Shown here piece after piece: positions 43,687-54,462 of a stretch of DNA of 64,000 nucleotides (the first letter of the stretch is position 1; the number at the start of each line of letters is the position of its first letter). Below the pieces are notes generated by a model, which was not told where the DNA came from, ran no database searches, and worked only from the letters and a program-made list of their open reading frames with translations. The position numbers and the translations under genes were made by a program. Source of the stretch: Thiocystis violacea (lineage in GTDB: Bacteria > Pseudomonadota > Gammaproteobacteria > Chromatiales > Chromatiaceae); assembly GCF_016583565.1 (NCBI RefSeq), contig NZ_NRRF01000006.1, positions 92,758 to 156,757 on the forward strand. The letters are read 5' to 3'.

Positions 43687-44274
43687 GGATCTCCCTCTAG
43701 ATACGACGATGGGCGAAGAATACGCAAAATGCTGCGCTGCAGAAAAATAACAGATATTCCCGAGAAAAGGCGTACGTCTTGATGACGGCGCTCGTCATCG
43801 ATCCCATTTTGGCAAACACGAAGGCATCGAGCGATGCCGAGGTAACTGGGAATCAACCAACGCTTGGCTGAAGAAGAAGCGGTGCGCGCACGGTGGGAAA
43901 TGCCTCGCACGGCCGCGCTGGAAAACCGAGCGGCACGAAATGCGCGAGCAATGGCGGAGGCGTGTGCTGAAGAACCCGCTGGCGTGTCCGGCGCGGGTGA
44001 CCGAGCCCTGTGCGCGGGCGGAGCTGGCGAAGGCCGCCAGTCATGGTCAGAGGGTGCGACCAAAACGGGACCAGAGCAAGTCGCGGAAGCGGCGGCCGTT
44101 CGCGGGTGTGCGGGCCAGCAGGCGGTGTCGGAGCAGATTCCGACCCGACGGTCGGGCGGGACGCGCATGGTCCGGTCAGCGGACCGATACTATCCGGCGG
44201 CGGCGCAGTTCGCGTGGCTCCAGGCCCACAGGCACCTCGGCCCAGCCAGCGCCGGCGAAGATCCCATGCCGCGC
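43687..44274. other. intergenic region between pta and dabA
   Basis: I see no gene. The first 170 bases next to pta are AT-richer and probably contain its leftward promoter. The remainder is very GC-rich with open frames in several registers, none resembling a known protein; it follows the stop of dabA. Confidence 0.35.
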
Positions 44275-46881
44275 CTAGATCCCCTCGGGCAGCGCGCTGA
44301 CCCAACCCTGCCCAGGCAGACGCCGTTCGATCTCGGCCCCGGACTCACCGAGCCTGAACAGGTGCAGCCAGCCGTTGTCGAGGAGCTGTCGGACCAGTTC
44401 ATGACGGGCGATGACGTCCTCGATCGCCGCCTCGGGCGCCTGCAGAAAGGCGCTCAGGCGCAGCGGCTCGTGCACCCAGCGCTGGCCATCGTGCAGGGAC
44501 TGCAGCGGTAGTCCGACGCGCAGGTCGCCGGCGTTGCCCTCCAGGACACCGATGGCGCCGCCGACGACATTGTGAAGCACCTTGTTACCGCTGCCGAAAC
44601 GGCGGTTGTCGACCGTGGACCCGTAGTATTGCAGATTGATCCAGGTCGCGACCACCAGGGGCGCGGTCATGATCAGCTCCAGGGTCGTGAAATCCGCATC
44701 GGTCTGCCAGTCGTAGTCATGGAGGAAGCTCCGCCCGCCGAGGTCGATGCCCTGGGTACGCGCCCGCGGGGCCGCGATGAAGGCGGCGTTGCCCGCCAGT
44801 CCCCACTCCGGGCGGACCTGCGACCAGTCGCGGCTGCGGCGGCGGATGCGCGCCTCCAGCCCGCGCCCGCTCCGCCCGCCGAGGCTCAGCAGCGTGGCGC
44901 GCTGCATCCGGGTCAGCGCCCCTGCCTCCTTGAGCCAGCTCCTGATCTCGGCGAGCTCTTCCGCGTAGCCGGGCGGCAGGATGGCGGTGTCGAAGAGCCG
45001 CACATCGTCGGTCGTGGTGTCATGCAGACCGGGCAGGAACCAGGTGTCCGCCGGGATGGCGATGCCGCGCTCGGCCAGGCCCTGGCGCACCGCGGGTTCG
45101 TTGAGCAGGGCGGCCACGACGCGGGCGCTGGCCTCGCCCGTCTGTCCACCGCAGGCGCCGCAATCGAGGCCGGCGGCGTAGGGGTTGTTGACGCTGGTGC
45201 TGCCGTGCCCAACCAGCAGGACCAGGCGCGCGAACCCCTCGGTCAGCGACATGCCGCGCAGGATGCCCTCCGCCAGGGAAAGGCGGTCAGCCTCGGGGAT
45301 GCCCAGGGGGGTCTCGTGTGCCCCACAGCAGTGGTCATGAGCGGGCGCACCCAGGCTCGGGCCGACCCGATGCGCCGCTTCGGCATCCAGCCTCAGGTCA
45401 TCCGGGGCCGGCACGGGGCGGCTCCAGCCCAGGCTGTCACCAATGAGCTTAGGGGCGTAGAGCCAGATGCCGGCGGCCTCGACGAAAGAGAAGCAGGACG
45501 AGGCGCCCATCTTGAACGCCTTCCAGGACTTGCTGATGCCCATCCGCCGGCGCTGGGTGCTCAACGCCCGGTCGGTCTGCGCTCCGTCGGCACCCTGGAT
45601 CTCGCTGCAGACGCGGTAACCGGGACTGAGCAGCACCGGCACATGCGGTTTCGCCTGGACCGCGCCCAGGGGCACGACCTCGATCGGCGCGCCGAAGAAG
45701 CCCGCGAAGCCCAGCGTCTGGGCCTGCGGGCAGGCGGTCTCCAGCGACCGGCGCATGACTTCGGAGCGCACATCGATGCAGAAGGCGGCCTGCAGCACCG
45801 GCCTGGTCTGCGGCCCCTCGTCGTCGACACTGGTCGCGGTCAACTGGCCGATCAGTCGATGCTGGTAGGCCAGCTCCTGGGCGGTCAGCAGCAGGTGATC
45901 GATGCCCTGATCGGTTGGCGGCCCAGCATCAGCCTGGTCCGCGTGCTCGGGCGCGGCCGGCCCTCTTGCGAGCCCGGCGCAGACCGCGCGCCAGCGCTGG
46001 GTCAGCTCTGGCCTCGCCTTGTGCTCATAGACCAAGAGGTCCCAAGCCAGGCGGATCGCCAGCAGCTCCTCAATGGTCGCGTCGCTTTCGCCTGCGAGTT
46101 CCGCCTGCCAGCGCAGCAAGCGGGTCCATGCCGCCCAGCCGCTGACATCCATCAGGGCCGCGTGCATGTAGTCGAGGGCGGCGGCGGTTGGAATGCCCAG
46201 GCGCGTCAGGGCGGACCGGATGCAGTCGCGCGGGTGCTCCGGGAGGGCCTTCACCCGAGCGCGCATGCCGCCCTGTCCCATCATGGTGGTGCTGAAGTCG
46301 AGCGCCGCGAAGCGCCGCCAGGAGGCGTAGAGCGACATGCCCTGCCACGGCTGTTTCCAGGTCGCCTGACCCATGTCGAAGTAGGCGGCGCAGTGATGGC
46401 TGATCCGGTCGACGACGAAGCTCGACCAGCGATCGGCATCCATCTCGTCGAGCACGGCGGTCAGCAGCGGGACCCCGCCCGCGGGGCGTGCCTCGCTGGC
46501 CGTTGCGCGCGCGATGGCGTCCGCTTCGAGGCCGCTGCCGCAGAGGGCGGCGGCTTGGCGCAGGTCGTCCGGCGTGATGCGTCCGGCCTCGATCTGCTCC
46601 CGGTAGTAGGCCCTGGGCATGTAGAGGCGCGCGCCCGCCACCCGACGCATGATGGCGGCAGCCTCCTGAAAGGGTGCTTGGCGCAGACCGTGGAAGGGGT
46701 TGACGGCGACGAAGCGATCGAGCGGCCAGACCGGGGCGATGCGGTCGCAGGCCGCCGTGATGTGCGCGTCAAGCACGGATGTCGCGATTGCGTGGAAAGT
46801 GTCCATCACCTCTGTCTCCTCCGTCATGGTCATCGTCTCGACCGGCGTCAGCGCAAGATTGGAGAGTGCTGTCAGGTTCAT
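44275..46881 (-). CDS. dabA: DabA, catalytic-like subunit of the DAB inorganic carbon pump
   Basis: DabA (UPF0753/DUF2309) is a membrane-associated carbonic-anhydrase-like subunit that, with DabB, drives energy-coupled accumulation of bicarbonate. Predicted zinc ligands are visible: C and D in AAFCIDVRSEVMRRSLE, and H and C in VLLVGHGSTSVNNPYAAGLDCGACGGQTGEASARV. The N-terminal block WPLDRFVAVNPFHGL and the C-terminal WINLQYYGSTVDNRRFGSG...NVVGGAIGVLEGN are typical. It is 868 residues. The ATG at 46881 follows AGGAGGAG and sits 12 bases after the dabB stop. The context supports a CO2-fixing organism. Confidence 0.95.
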   Translation of the reverse strand: MNLTALSNLALTPVETMTMTEETEVMDTFHAIATSVLDAHITAACDRIAPVWPLDRFVAVNPFHGLRQAPFQEAAAIMRRVAGARLYMPRAYYREQIEAGRITPDDLRQAAALCGSGLEADAIARATASEARPAGGVPLLTAVLDEMDADRWSSFVVDRISHHCAAYFDMGQATWKQPWQGMSLYASWRRFAALDFSTTMMGQGGMRARVKALPEHPRDCIRSALTRLGIPTAAALDYMHAALMDVSGWAAWTRLLRWQAELAGESDATIEELLAIRLAWDLLVYEHKARPELTQRWRAVCAGLARGPAAPEHADQADAGPPTDQGIDHLLLTAQELAYQHRLIGQLTATSVDDEGPQTRPVLQAAFCIDVRSEVMRRSLETACPQAQTLGFAGFFGAPIEVVPLGAVQAKPHVPVLLSPGYRVCSEIQGADGAQTDRALSTQRRRMGISKSWKAFKMGASSCFSFVEAAGIWLYAPKLIGDSLGWSRPVPAPDDLRLDAEAAHRVGPSLGAPAHDHCCGAHETPLGIPEADRLSLAEGILRGMSLTEGFARLVLLVGHGSTSVNNPYAAGLDCGACGGQTGEASARVVAALLNEPAVRQGLAERGIAIPADTWFLPGLHDTTTDDVRLFDTAILPPGYAEELAEIRSWLKEAGALTRMQRATLLSLGGRSGRGLEARIRRRSRDWSQVRPEWGLAGNAAFIAAPRARTQGIDLGGRSFLHDYDWQTDADFTTLELIMTAPLVVATWINLQYYGSTVDNRRFGSGNKVLHNVVGGAIGVLEGNAGDLRVGLPLQSLHDGQRWVHEPLRLSAFLQAPEAAIEDVIARHELVRQLLDNGWLHLFRLGESGAEIERRLPGQGWVSALPEGI

Positions 46882-46893
46882 GCTGTCTCCTCC

Positions 46894-48501
46894 TCAGGCG
46901 AGGGCCGGCGTGCGGCGAAGCGGCCATAGGCGCGTGATCAACCGGGTGACCACGACGTCCACGTAGAGGCCGTTGTAGAGATGGACCTGGATGGCCTGGC
47001 GCAGCGGCGTGGCGAGGCGCGTGAAGAGGTGCTGCAGCAGGATCAGGCCGATGAAGACAGCGACGATCGCCAGGCTCAGCGCCACGTCCAAGACCCCGCC
47101 CGGCAGCGGCACGGGACGCACGCTTGCGGCGATGGCGTGCTCGAAGGCGGAATGCAGGCCAAAGTAGCCGAGACAGACCAGGGCGCCGATGGCACTCGCG
47201 CGCACCAGAAGCCCCGCGTTGTCTTGCAGCACCAGCGCCTGGAGCAGAAGCTGGGCGACCGCGATCGCGACGATGGCGCCGGTGACGATGAGCGCCGGCT
47301 GGCGCGTTGGATCCACCCCAAAGAGGAAGCCGGCGACCAGGGCCATCAGCAATGCACCCTGGAAGGCCACCAGCCACTGCCAGGGCTGCGGTCCCGCCGC
47401 GTCGAACTGGAGTGCGGGCGCGCGGAAGGCGTCCACGCTGCTGCCGGCGGCGAGAAAGGCGTGCGCCTTGTAGAGCGAGTGCGCCACCAGATGCAGCAGG
47501 GCCAGACTATAGAGCCCCAGGCCCGCCTCCAGCAGCATGAAGCCCATCTGCGCCGAGGTCGACCAGGCCAGCGAGACCTTGATGCTGGTCTGCGTCAGCA
47601 TCACCAGCGAGGCCACCGTCAGCGTCACCAGGCCGATCACCGCCAGTGCCGTGAGCGCCGGCCCGGACACCGACATGATCGGACTCATGCGGATCACCAG
47701 GAAGGCACCGGCGTTGACGATGCCGGCATGCAAGAGCGCCGAGACCGGGGTCGGCGCCTCCATCACCTGAATCAGCCAGCCGTGGAAGGGGAACTGGGCG
47801 CATTTCAGGGCCGCGCTCAGCACGACCAGCCAGGCCGCCCATTGCAGTGTGGCGGGCAGCGGAGCCTGGATGGACTCCATGGCCGCCGCGACGCCTGCCC
47901 AGTCCAGGGTATGGAGTGTGGCGCCGATCAGGAGCACGGCGATCAGCAGACTGGCGTCTCCGATGCGGCTGAAGACGAACTTCTTGTGCGCGGCGATCAG
48001 CGCCGCCGGGCGCTCAGGATAGAACAGCAGCAGACGATGCAGACAGAGGCTGGTGGCGATCCAGGCCAGCGCGAACATCAGCAGGTTGCTCGCGACGATC
48101 AGCGTCAGGATCGCCGCCAGCGTCATCAGCAGCCACTTGTGAAAGCGTCCCTCATTGGCGTCGCCCGCCACATAGTTGCGCGCGTAGGTGGACACGATCG
48201 CGCCCACCAGCGAGACCAGCGTCAGCATGATGACCGTCACCGCGTTGACATAGACGCCGATGGCGAAGGCGCCGATGCCCAGCGGCAGATCGATGCTCAG
48301 GAGCGTCAGGGATTCCGCGGGGCCGAAGCCATGGGTCAGGAGCGCGACCAGCGCCAGCGCGAAGGCCAACCAGGCCAGGCTGTTAGCCAGGGGCGGCACG
48401 CGTCGACCGACGCGGTTCGCGAGGTCGCTCGGAATCGCGGCGGGGAGCCAAAGTGCGAGGGGCGCGGCGAGTGCCGCTGCCGTGGTGATGGTGACCGACA
48501 T
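46894..48501 (-). CDS. dabB: DabB, NDH-1 NuoL-like subunit of the DAB inorganic carbon pump
   Basis: This 535-residue polytopic protein is homologous to the antiporter-like subunits of complex I (NuoL/MrpA). It couples ion flow to the carbonic-anhydrase-like DabA. About 14 hydrophobic segments occur; key lysine-bearing helices include KCAQFPFHGWLIQVMEAPTPVSALLHAG and MLTQTSIKVSLAWSTSAQMGFMLLEAGLG. The ATG at 48501 follows GGAGG. The order dabB-dabA and the tight spacing are those of known DAB operons. The 242 bp upstream are AT-rich (48540-48600) and likely hold the promoter; no LysR-type regulator gene is adjacent. Confidence 0.95.
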   Translation of the reverse strand: MSVTITTAAALAAPLALWLPAAIPSDLANRVGRRVPPLANSLAWLAFALALVALLTHGFGPAESLTLLSIDLPLGIGAFAIGVYVNAVTVIMLTLVSLVGAIVSTYARNYVAGDANEGRFHKWLLMTLAAILTLIVASNLLMFALAWIATSLCLHRLLLFYPERPAALIAAHKKFVFSRIGDASLLIAVLLIGATLHTLDWAGVAAAMESIQAPLPATLQWAAWLVVLSAALKCAQFPFHGWLIQVMEAPTPVSALLHAGIVNAGAFLVIRMSPIMSVSGPALTALAVIGLVTLTVASLVMLTQTSIKVSLAWSTSAQMGFMLLEAGLGLYSLALLHLVAHSLYKAHAFLAAGSSVDAFRAPALQFDAAGPQPWQWLVAFQGALLMALVAGFLFGVDPTRQPALIVTGAIVAIAVAQLLLQALVLQDNAGLLVRASAIGALVCLGYFGLHSAFEHAIAASVRPVPLPGGVLDVALSLAIVAVFIGLILLQHLFTRLATPLRQAIQVHLYNGLYVDVVVTRLITRLWPLRRTPALA

Positions 48502-48743
48502 CTGCGCCTCCTGGGTCTCAGTCTCTGACGAAGTGATGGCAAGAACATAGGCATCAGAGGGACATAAATAAAATCAATATTTGAGATCAAAAAGATTGAC
48601 GATCGTCGATGATTTGCGCGCAGGAGCGCGATGACGCTTACCCGCTCCAGCACTGGATGCCTTTGTGAGGAAAGGTTAAACCCTGCCAAGACGGGCGCGG
48701 CGTCGGTTCCCTGCGACGGGGTGGCGGAATCACGGCACGAGCC

Positions 48744-49136
48744 TTAGCGGGCTCCCTGCGTCGGCTGCGATTGCGTCCAGCGTTCAGCGATATAGGAGCT
48801 GATTTCCACCGCGGTTGCGCCAAGGAAGAGCAGGATGGCCAGCATCGTCCAGCGAATCGCCAGGACGGAGGCATGCAGCAACGGCGAGCGTGCGCCGGAA
48901 GCCCGGCGGAGCCAGGGCGGGAGGTGCGCGAAGAGGTCGATGAAGACGAGCGCGAGTGCCGCCCAGAGCATCGCGAGGAGCGCCGGCATCACCCAGGCGT
49001 CACCCTCGCGTCCGGAGAAGGCCAACAGGCCGATCCCGACGCCAAGCCCGCCGACGACGCCGACGACGCCGACGAGGATAAACAGTGGGCGCAGCCGGGC
49101 GAGCCAGCGGGCGAGTCGATGGATGGGCTCGAGCAC
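48744..49136 (-). CDS. small integral membrane protein next to tatA
   Basis: The frame gives about 130 residues with three hydrophobic segments (LRPLFILVGVVGVVGGLGVGIGLLAF, MPALLAMLWAALALVFIDLF, LAIRWTMLAILLFLGATAVEI) separated by basic and charged loops. The start is inferred as the GTG at 49136 (VLEPIHRLARW), 23 bases after the tatA stop; the frame is open further upstream but overlaps tatA in another register. I do not recognise the family. Its placement directly after tatA and before dabB suggests cotranscription with tatA. Confidence 0.62.
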   Translation of the reverse strand: MLEPIHRLARWLARLRPLFILVGVVGVVGGLGVGIGLLAFSGREGDAWVMPALLAMLWAALALVFIDLFAHLPPWLRRASGARSPLLHASVLAIRWTMLAILLFLGATAVEISSYIAERWTQSQPTQGAR

Positions 49137-49159
49137 GGCGGTCGCCGCGATTCCAGACC

Positions 49160-49369
49160 TTAGTCGCTCGCCCCCTCCCTCGGAGGACGCCCCTCGGCGC
49201 CGGTGCCGGCGGCGGCACCCGGTTGATCGGCGGCGATTGCGCGACGGATGTTGCGGATGGCCGAGCCCAGATCCGAGGCCATCCCCGGAAGTCGCCTGGA
49301 GCCGAACAGGAGCAGCGCACCGACCAGAATCAGCATGAGCTCCCAAAAGCTGATGCCCGAAATACCCAT
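49160..49369 (-). CDS. tatA: TatA/TatE-like twin-arginine translocase subunit
   Basis: This small protein (69 residues) has the TatA design: a short N-terminal membrane helix (SFWELMLILVGALLLFG), the hinge with conserved S-R-R-L-P-G (FGSRRLPGMASDLG), and an amphipathic helix (LGSAIRNIRRAI) with a charged tail. The ATG at 49369 is preceded by GAGG and fits the family's short N-terminus. tatB and tatC are not nearby, so this could be an additional TatA/E paralogue serving the core translocon encoded elsewhere. Confidence 0.85.
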   Translation of the reverse strand: MGISGISFWELMLILVGALLLFGSRRLPGMASDLGSAIRNIRRAIAADQPGAAAGTGAEGRPPREGASD

Positions 49370-49462
49370 GAGAAAGACCTCGCTTGAATGGCCCGCGGGA
49401 TAAGAGGATATCCGGATCAGAACTTGCGTATAAATTTCAAGCATTTGTAATTTATGAATAGA

Positions 49463-49576
49463 CGTCGATCATCCTTCGGACCAATCGTCTTCGGTAGGGT
49501 GGACAAGCGCAGCGCAGTCCACCAACAACGGCGCGGGGGTCGGTGGACTTCGCTCTCGCTCGTCCACCCTACCGGT
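49463..49576. repeat. 114-bp dispersed palindromic repeat, copy 1
   Basis: This 114-base segment recurs almost identically, in the same orientation, at 63760-63873. Inside it a perfect 12-bp inverted pair GGTAGGGTGGAC (49493-49504) and GTCCACCCTACC (49562-49573) flanks further partly complementary sequence. It is a REP/MITE-like non-coding element lying between tatA and the MITE near trkH. Confidence 0.9.
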
Positions 49577-49743
49577 CCAACCGATGACCAACACCTATGA
49601 AGACATCGCCGGACGCGGTCGTCGTCGCGCCGGTCGAGCCGGCCAGGGCATGCGCCCAAGCACCTGCTCGAACAAGGCCTCACCGAGGTCAAGAAGCTGG
49701 AGCTTCGTGACCAGAAAGGAGGGAAGCAATTGATGGACAGATC
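49577..49743. other. gene remnant-like stretch without an intact frame
   Basis: A short open stretch read on the plus strand encodes LEQGLTEVKKLELRDQKGG (49668-49724), which looks protein-like but has no start, partner frame or recognisable domain. It is probably a fragment, bordered by the 114-bp repeat on the left and the MITE-like element on the right. Confidence 0.3.
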
Positions 49744-49748
49744 CTTAC

Positions 49749-49933
49749 CTCGACTTTGGCCATTTTGGCAACTTCTCCAGCGTGCTAACCGCCCGAAAAA
49801 TCATGAGGGCGAAAAATTAGAGGGGGCAGGTAGGGCCGACGCGCCGGAATTTGACCCCTCGCTAATTTTCATGAGCACCTTAAGCTACTGATCTTAAATT
49901 ACTTATAGATCTGAAAAAATGGCCAAAGTCGAG
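49749..49933. mobile_element. MITE-like non-autonomous element, 185 bp, with 18-bp terminal inverted repeats and 5-bp target duplication
   Basis: The ends are perfect 18-bp inverted repeats: CTCGACTTTGGCCATTTT at 49749-49766 and its exact complement at 49916-49933. Immediately outside both ends is the 5-bp direct repeat CTTAC (49744-49748 and 49934-49938), a target-site duplication. An inner inverted pair (AAAATTAG near 49813-49820 and CTAATTTT near 49862-49869) lies inside. No open frame of useful length is present. It sits 42 bases past the trkH stop. It should be mobilised by a transposase that recognises these ends. Confidence 0.85.
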
Positions 49934-49974
49934 CTTACGAGAGCCCGGCACCAATGCGTATCCCCAGCGCATGG

Positions 49975-51425
<1,451 letters not shown>

Positions 51426-51429
<4 letters not shown>

Positions 51430-52126
51430 GAGAAGCAGTCCAACCCGGCCTGAAAGTAGCGCTCCCGAGCCAGCCGCGCACCGTTCGTTCCGCCGCCCGC
51501 GATCATGATCCCTCGGCTCGGGCGTCCGCGCTGGCGCAGCCTGGGGATGATCGGCCGATCCTGCCCGGCGATGGCGGCGATGCGGACATCGCCGCTCGGC
51601 GGGTGACGGCGCAGGTCGGAGACCGGGTGGCCGATCCAGGCCCCGCCGTCGACCGCCCGCGCCGCCGCCAGACCGACGCGGCCATTCGCCAGCTCCATGA
51701 CCGGCAAGGCTTCGGGGATCCCGGTCAGCCTGGGTATACCGGTCAGCTTGAGGATCTGCTCCGTGATCATCGGCTCGGGGCACATGGCGAGATGCACGCG
51801 GAAGGTCCGCGCGCCTAGCGGCCCCGGGTGCTCAGGCCAGTCAGCCAAGCGCAGGCGGGCGATCGTGGCCGGGACGTCGAAGAGGGGATCCCGTCGGTCC
51901 GGCAGGCGCAGAGGTTGGTGAACAGCTCGGCGTCCTCCGCGCCCGCCTCGCGCAGGACCGACGGCGGCGCCGCGTTGCCGACGACTGCGCACAGGTCGAA
52001 GCGGCTTTGAAGCTGCCGCAGACGACGAGGATTGGTATCGACGACGTGGATGTCGTTGTGCTCGGACACCAGACTTTCCGCCACGGAGGTGCCGACCTGA
52101 CCGGCGCCGAGGATGATGATCTGCAC
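51426..52126 (-). pseudogene. trkA: trkA pseudogene (frameshifted and truncated)
   Basis: From 52126 a normal TrkA N-terminus is encoded (MQIIILGAGQVGTSVAESLV, with HVVDTNPRRLRQLQSRFDL), as far as about 51900. The homology then continues in another frame (DPLFDVPATIARLRLADW, then EALPVMELANGRVGLAA and GDVRIAAIAGQDRPIIP) to a stop at 51426. After RPIIP only 10 residues separate it from RGIMIAGGG, the start of the second Rossmann repeat, where roughly 45 are expected, and the second half is missing after GARLAR. So there is at least one frameshift, one internal deletion and loss of the C-terminal half. The stop still overlaps the trkH ATG. Confidence 0.82.
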
Positions 52127-52374
52127 GGACTGATGTGCTCGGAGTTGTGGGACGATGCGCCGCTAAAGTGGCCGACAGGCGCTACTCGCGCTCGATCCTC
52201 AACGACATCGGCATACCGCCCGAAGAGGCACGGCCGCATTCGCCAGCGGCTTGCCCGGGCACAAGGATTAACACCTTCCCGCCAGCCTGTTAAGGCGCTT
52301 TACGAAGAATTTACGCCCGCGTGGATCCTCGCTATGGAAGGCTTACGCGGTAAGTCCCTACCATAGCGAAGGTC

Positions 52375-54462
52375 ATGGTCCTTGAGCCGGGTGTCATGCA
52401 CGTTTCGGAGCCATTCATGCTGAGCCGTTGCGAGCGCTCCGACCGGGGCGACGGGCTCGCTTGCGCAGAGGCCGAGATTCACCAGCAGACCGACGGGGAA
52501 TGTCCCGCATTGGAAGGCGAGCGCACCGAGTCGATTCGCCCCCGCCTCCTGGTCGCCGTCGATGGGATTGGCAACAGCGAGGCCTTGGTGCGCGCCGCGC
52601 AGCGCCTGGCCGAGGGGCGGCGCGCGCCCTGGACGGTCGCCTTCGTCGACCTGGGCGCGACAGGCCCGGCGCAGCGGGCGCGGGTCGAGCGGGCGTTTCT
52701 GCTCGCCGAGCGTCTCGGCGGGGACACGGTCAGCCTGCGCGGCACCGACCCGGTCGCCGAGATCCTCGCCTTCAGCCGCGCGCGCGGCATCACCACGCTG
52801 GTGCTTGGACGCAGCCGCCGCAGACCCCTGGCGGTCCTCATCGGGCGGACCCTGAGCCAGCGCCTGCTGCGCGAGGGCGGCGAACTGGAGATCACCTTCG
52901 TGCCCTCAAGGGCGAGGGGCGGTCCGGTGGCCCTCGCGAAAGACCGCGTCCTGTGGCAGGCGCGCGACTACCTGATCGCCATCGGCGCGGTCGCCTTCAC
53001 CCTCGCGCTGGCGCTGCTCGTCCACCCCTGGCTGCCGCTGGCCAATCTCTCGCCGCTCTTTCTGGCCGGCGTGCTCTGGGCGGCGGTGCGCACCGGCACG
53101 GGCCCGGCACTGCTCGCGGCCGGCCTGAGCGCCCTGGCCTACGACTTCTTTCTCGAGCCGCGTTACTTCCTCGTCGTACACGATGCCAGCGGACTCCTGA
53201 CGATCGGCTTCTTTCTCTTCATGGTCGTCGTCGGCGGCCAGCTCGCCGGACGGCTGCGGCGCCAACTGCAAGCCCTGCGCGCGACCAATGCGCAGACTCA
53301 GGGACTCCTGGATCTCAGCCGCCGCCTGGCTCCGCTGACCGAGACGGCGTCGGTTCAGCGCGAGACGGTCGCGGCCCTGGCGCGGCACCTGCGTTTGCCG
53401 ACACTCCTGCTGGCGCCTGGAGAGACGGACGACAGGCTCAGTCTGATCGCCGCATCCGACCCGCGACTGGAGCTCGACGCGCACGTCCTGGAGGCGGTGG
53501 CATGGTGCTACAGCCAGCGCCAGCACTGCGGGATCCAGTCCCAAAAATGGGCTGAGCTGCCCTGGCGCCTGATCCCTTTGCTCCAGGAGCCGGCGTGCTT
53601 CGGCGTCATCGGGATCGGCTATGCGGGCAAACCGCCACCGACGGCGATCGAGCTGGCCGCGCTGGACGTCCTGGTCGGGCAGGCGACACTGGCGATGGCC
53701 AGAACCTGTCTCACGGACCGCCTGGAGCAGGCGCGACTGGGCGAGGAGACGGAGCGCCTGCGCTCGGCGCTGCTGTCCTCGGTCTCCCATGACTTGCGCA
53801 CGCCGTTGGCGTCCATCATTGGTGCCGCCAGCAGCCTGCGCACCCTGGGCGATCAGCTCTCGGCCCAGGACCGCGAGGAGCTGCTGGACGCCCTGCTGAG
53901 CGAGGGCGAGCGGCTCGACCGCTACATCCAGAATCTGCTCGATATGACCCGCCTCGGCCACTCGACGCTGACCTTGCAGCGGGATTGGGTCGGCATCGAC
54001 GACCTCATCGGCTCCGCCCAGCGGCGGCTGCGCGAGCTGCTGCGCGGCCTGACGGTCGTGCGGCGCATCGATCCGGACCTGCCGCTGCTCCATGTGCAGC
54101 CGGCGCTGATGGAGCAGGCGCTGGTGAATGTCCTGGACAACGCGGCCAAGTTCTCGCCGCCGGGCGGCGCGATCGAGATCGCCGTAAGGCGCGACGGCAG
54201 CGACCTGCTGCTGCGGGTCTGCGACCAGGGCGCCGGCATCCCGGCGGCTGAGCGCGAGCGGGTGTTCGACATGTTCTTCACGGGTGACGGGGGTGATCGC
54301 GACACGCAGGGCAGCGGGCTGGGACTCGCCATCTGCGCCGCCATCGCGAGCGCGCACGGCGGCGGGGTCACGGCCGAGCCAGGGGCCGATGGACAAGGCA
54401 CCTGCATCGCCCTGCGCCTGCCGCTCCAGGCAGAGCCTGACCACAGGGCGCCGCCGGCATGA
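52375..54462 (+). CDS. kdpD: short KdpD-like sensor histidine kinase lacking the N-terminal KdpD domain
   Basis: This 695-residue kinase matches the C-terminal two-thirds of KdpD. A universal-stress-protein-like domain (about 55-175, PRLLVAVDGIGNSEALVRAA, then TTLVLGRSRRRPLAVLIGRTL) is followed by a four-helix DUF4118 membrane region (about 200-300, with TGPALLAAGLSALAYDFFLEP) and a GAF-like region (about 320-440). The HisKA domain has the phosphorylated histidine in SSVSHDLRTPLASI (near residue 472), and the ATPase domain has NVLDNAAKFSPPGG and GSGLGLAIC. The usual N-terminal KdpD domain with a Walker motif is absent. It is divergent to the trk genes and overlaps kdpE by four bases. The start is uncertain; ATGs at 52396 and 52417 are possible. 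Confidence 0.88.
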   Translation: MVLEPGVMHVSEPFMLSRCERSDRGDGLACAEAEIHQQTDGECPALEGERTESIRPRLLVAVDGIGNSEALVRAAQRLAEGRRAPWTVAFVDLGATGPAQRARVERAFLLAERLGGDTVSLRGTDPVAEILAFSRARGITTLVLGRSRRRPLAVLIGRTLSQRLLREGGELEITFVPSRARGGPVALAKDRVLWQARDYLIAIGAVAFTLALALLVHPWLPLANLSPLFLAGVLWAAVRTGTGPALLAAGLSALAYDFFLEPRYFLVVHDASGLLTIGFFLFMVVVGGQLAGRLRRQLQALRATNAQTQGLLDLSRRLAPLTETASVQRETVAALARHLRLPTLLLAPGETDDRLSLIAASDPRLELDAHVLEAVAWCYSQRQHCGIQSQKWAELPWRLIPLLQEPACFGVIGIGYAGKPPPTAIELAALDVLVGQATLAMARTCLTDRLEQARLGEETERLRSALLSSVSHDLRTPLASIIGAASSLRTLGDQLSAQDREELLDALLSEGERLDRYIQNLLDMTRLGHSTLTLQRDWVGIDDLIGSAQRRLRELLRGLTVVRRIDPDLPLLHVQPALMEQALVNVLDNAAKFSPPGGAIEIAVRRDGSDLLLRVCDQGAGIPAAERERVFDMFFTGDGGDRDTQGSGLGLAICAAIASAHGGGVTAEPGADGQGTCIALRLPLQAEPDHRAPPA

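Noticed and set aside
43864..44511. 215-codon open frame between pta and dabA
   Set aside because: It overlaps the dabA 3' end antisense and has no recognisable motif or plausible ribosome binding site.
44572..46929. 785-codon open frame on the plus strand
   Set aside because: It is antisense to dabA and shows no protein-like conservation.
49417..49692. leftward frame with a WTSESEVH-type peptide, also at 63708-63983
   Set aside because: It recurs only because the 114-bp repeat is duplicated; it is not a gene family.
51430..51783. N-terminal extension of TrkH to 602 residues
   Set aside because: The extra residues come from reading the trkA remnant in another frame; MSGLLSVLN at 51429 is the normal TrkH start.
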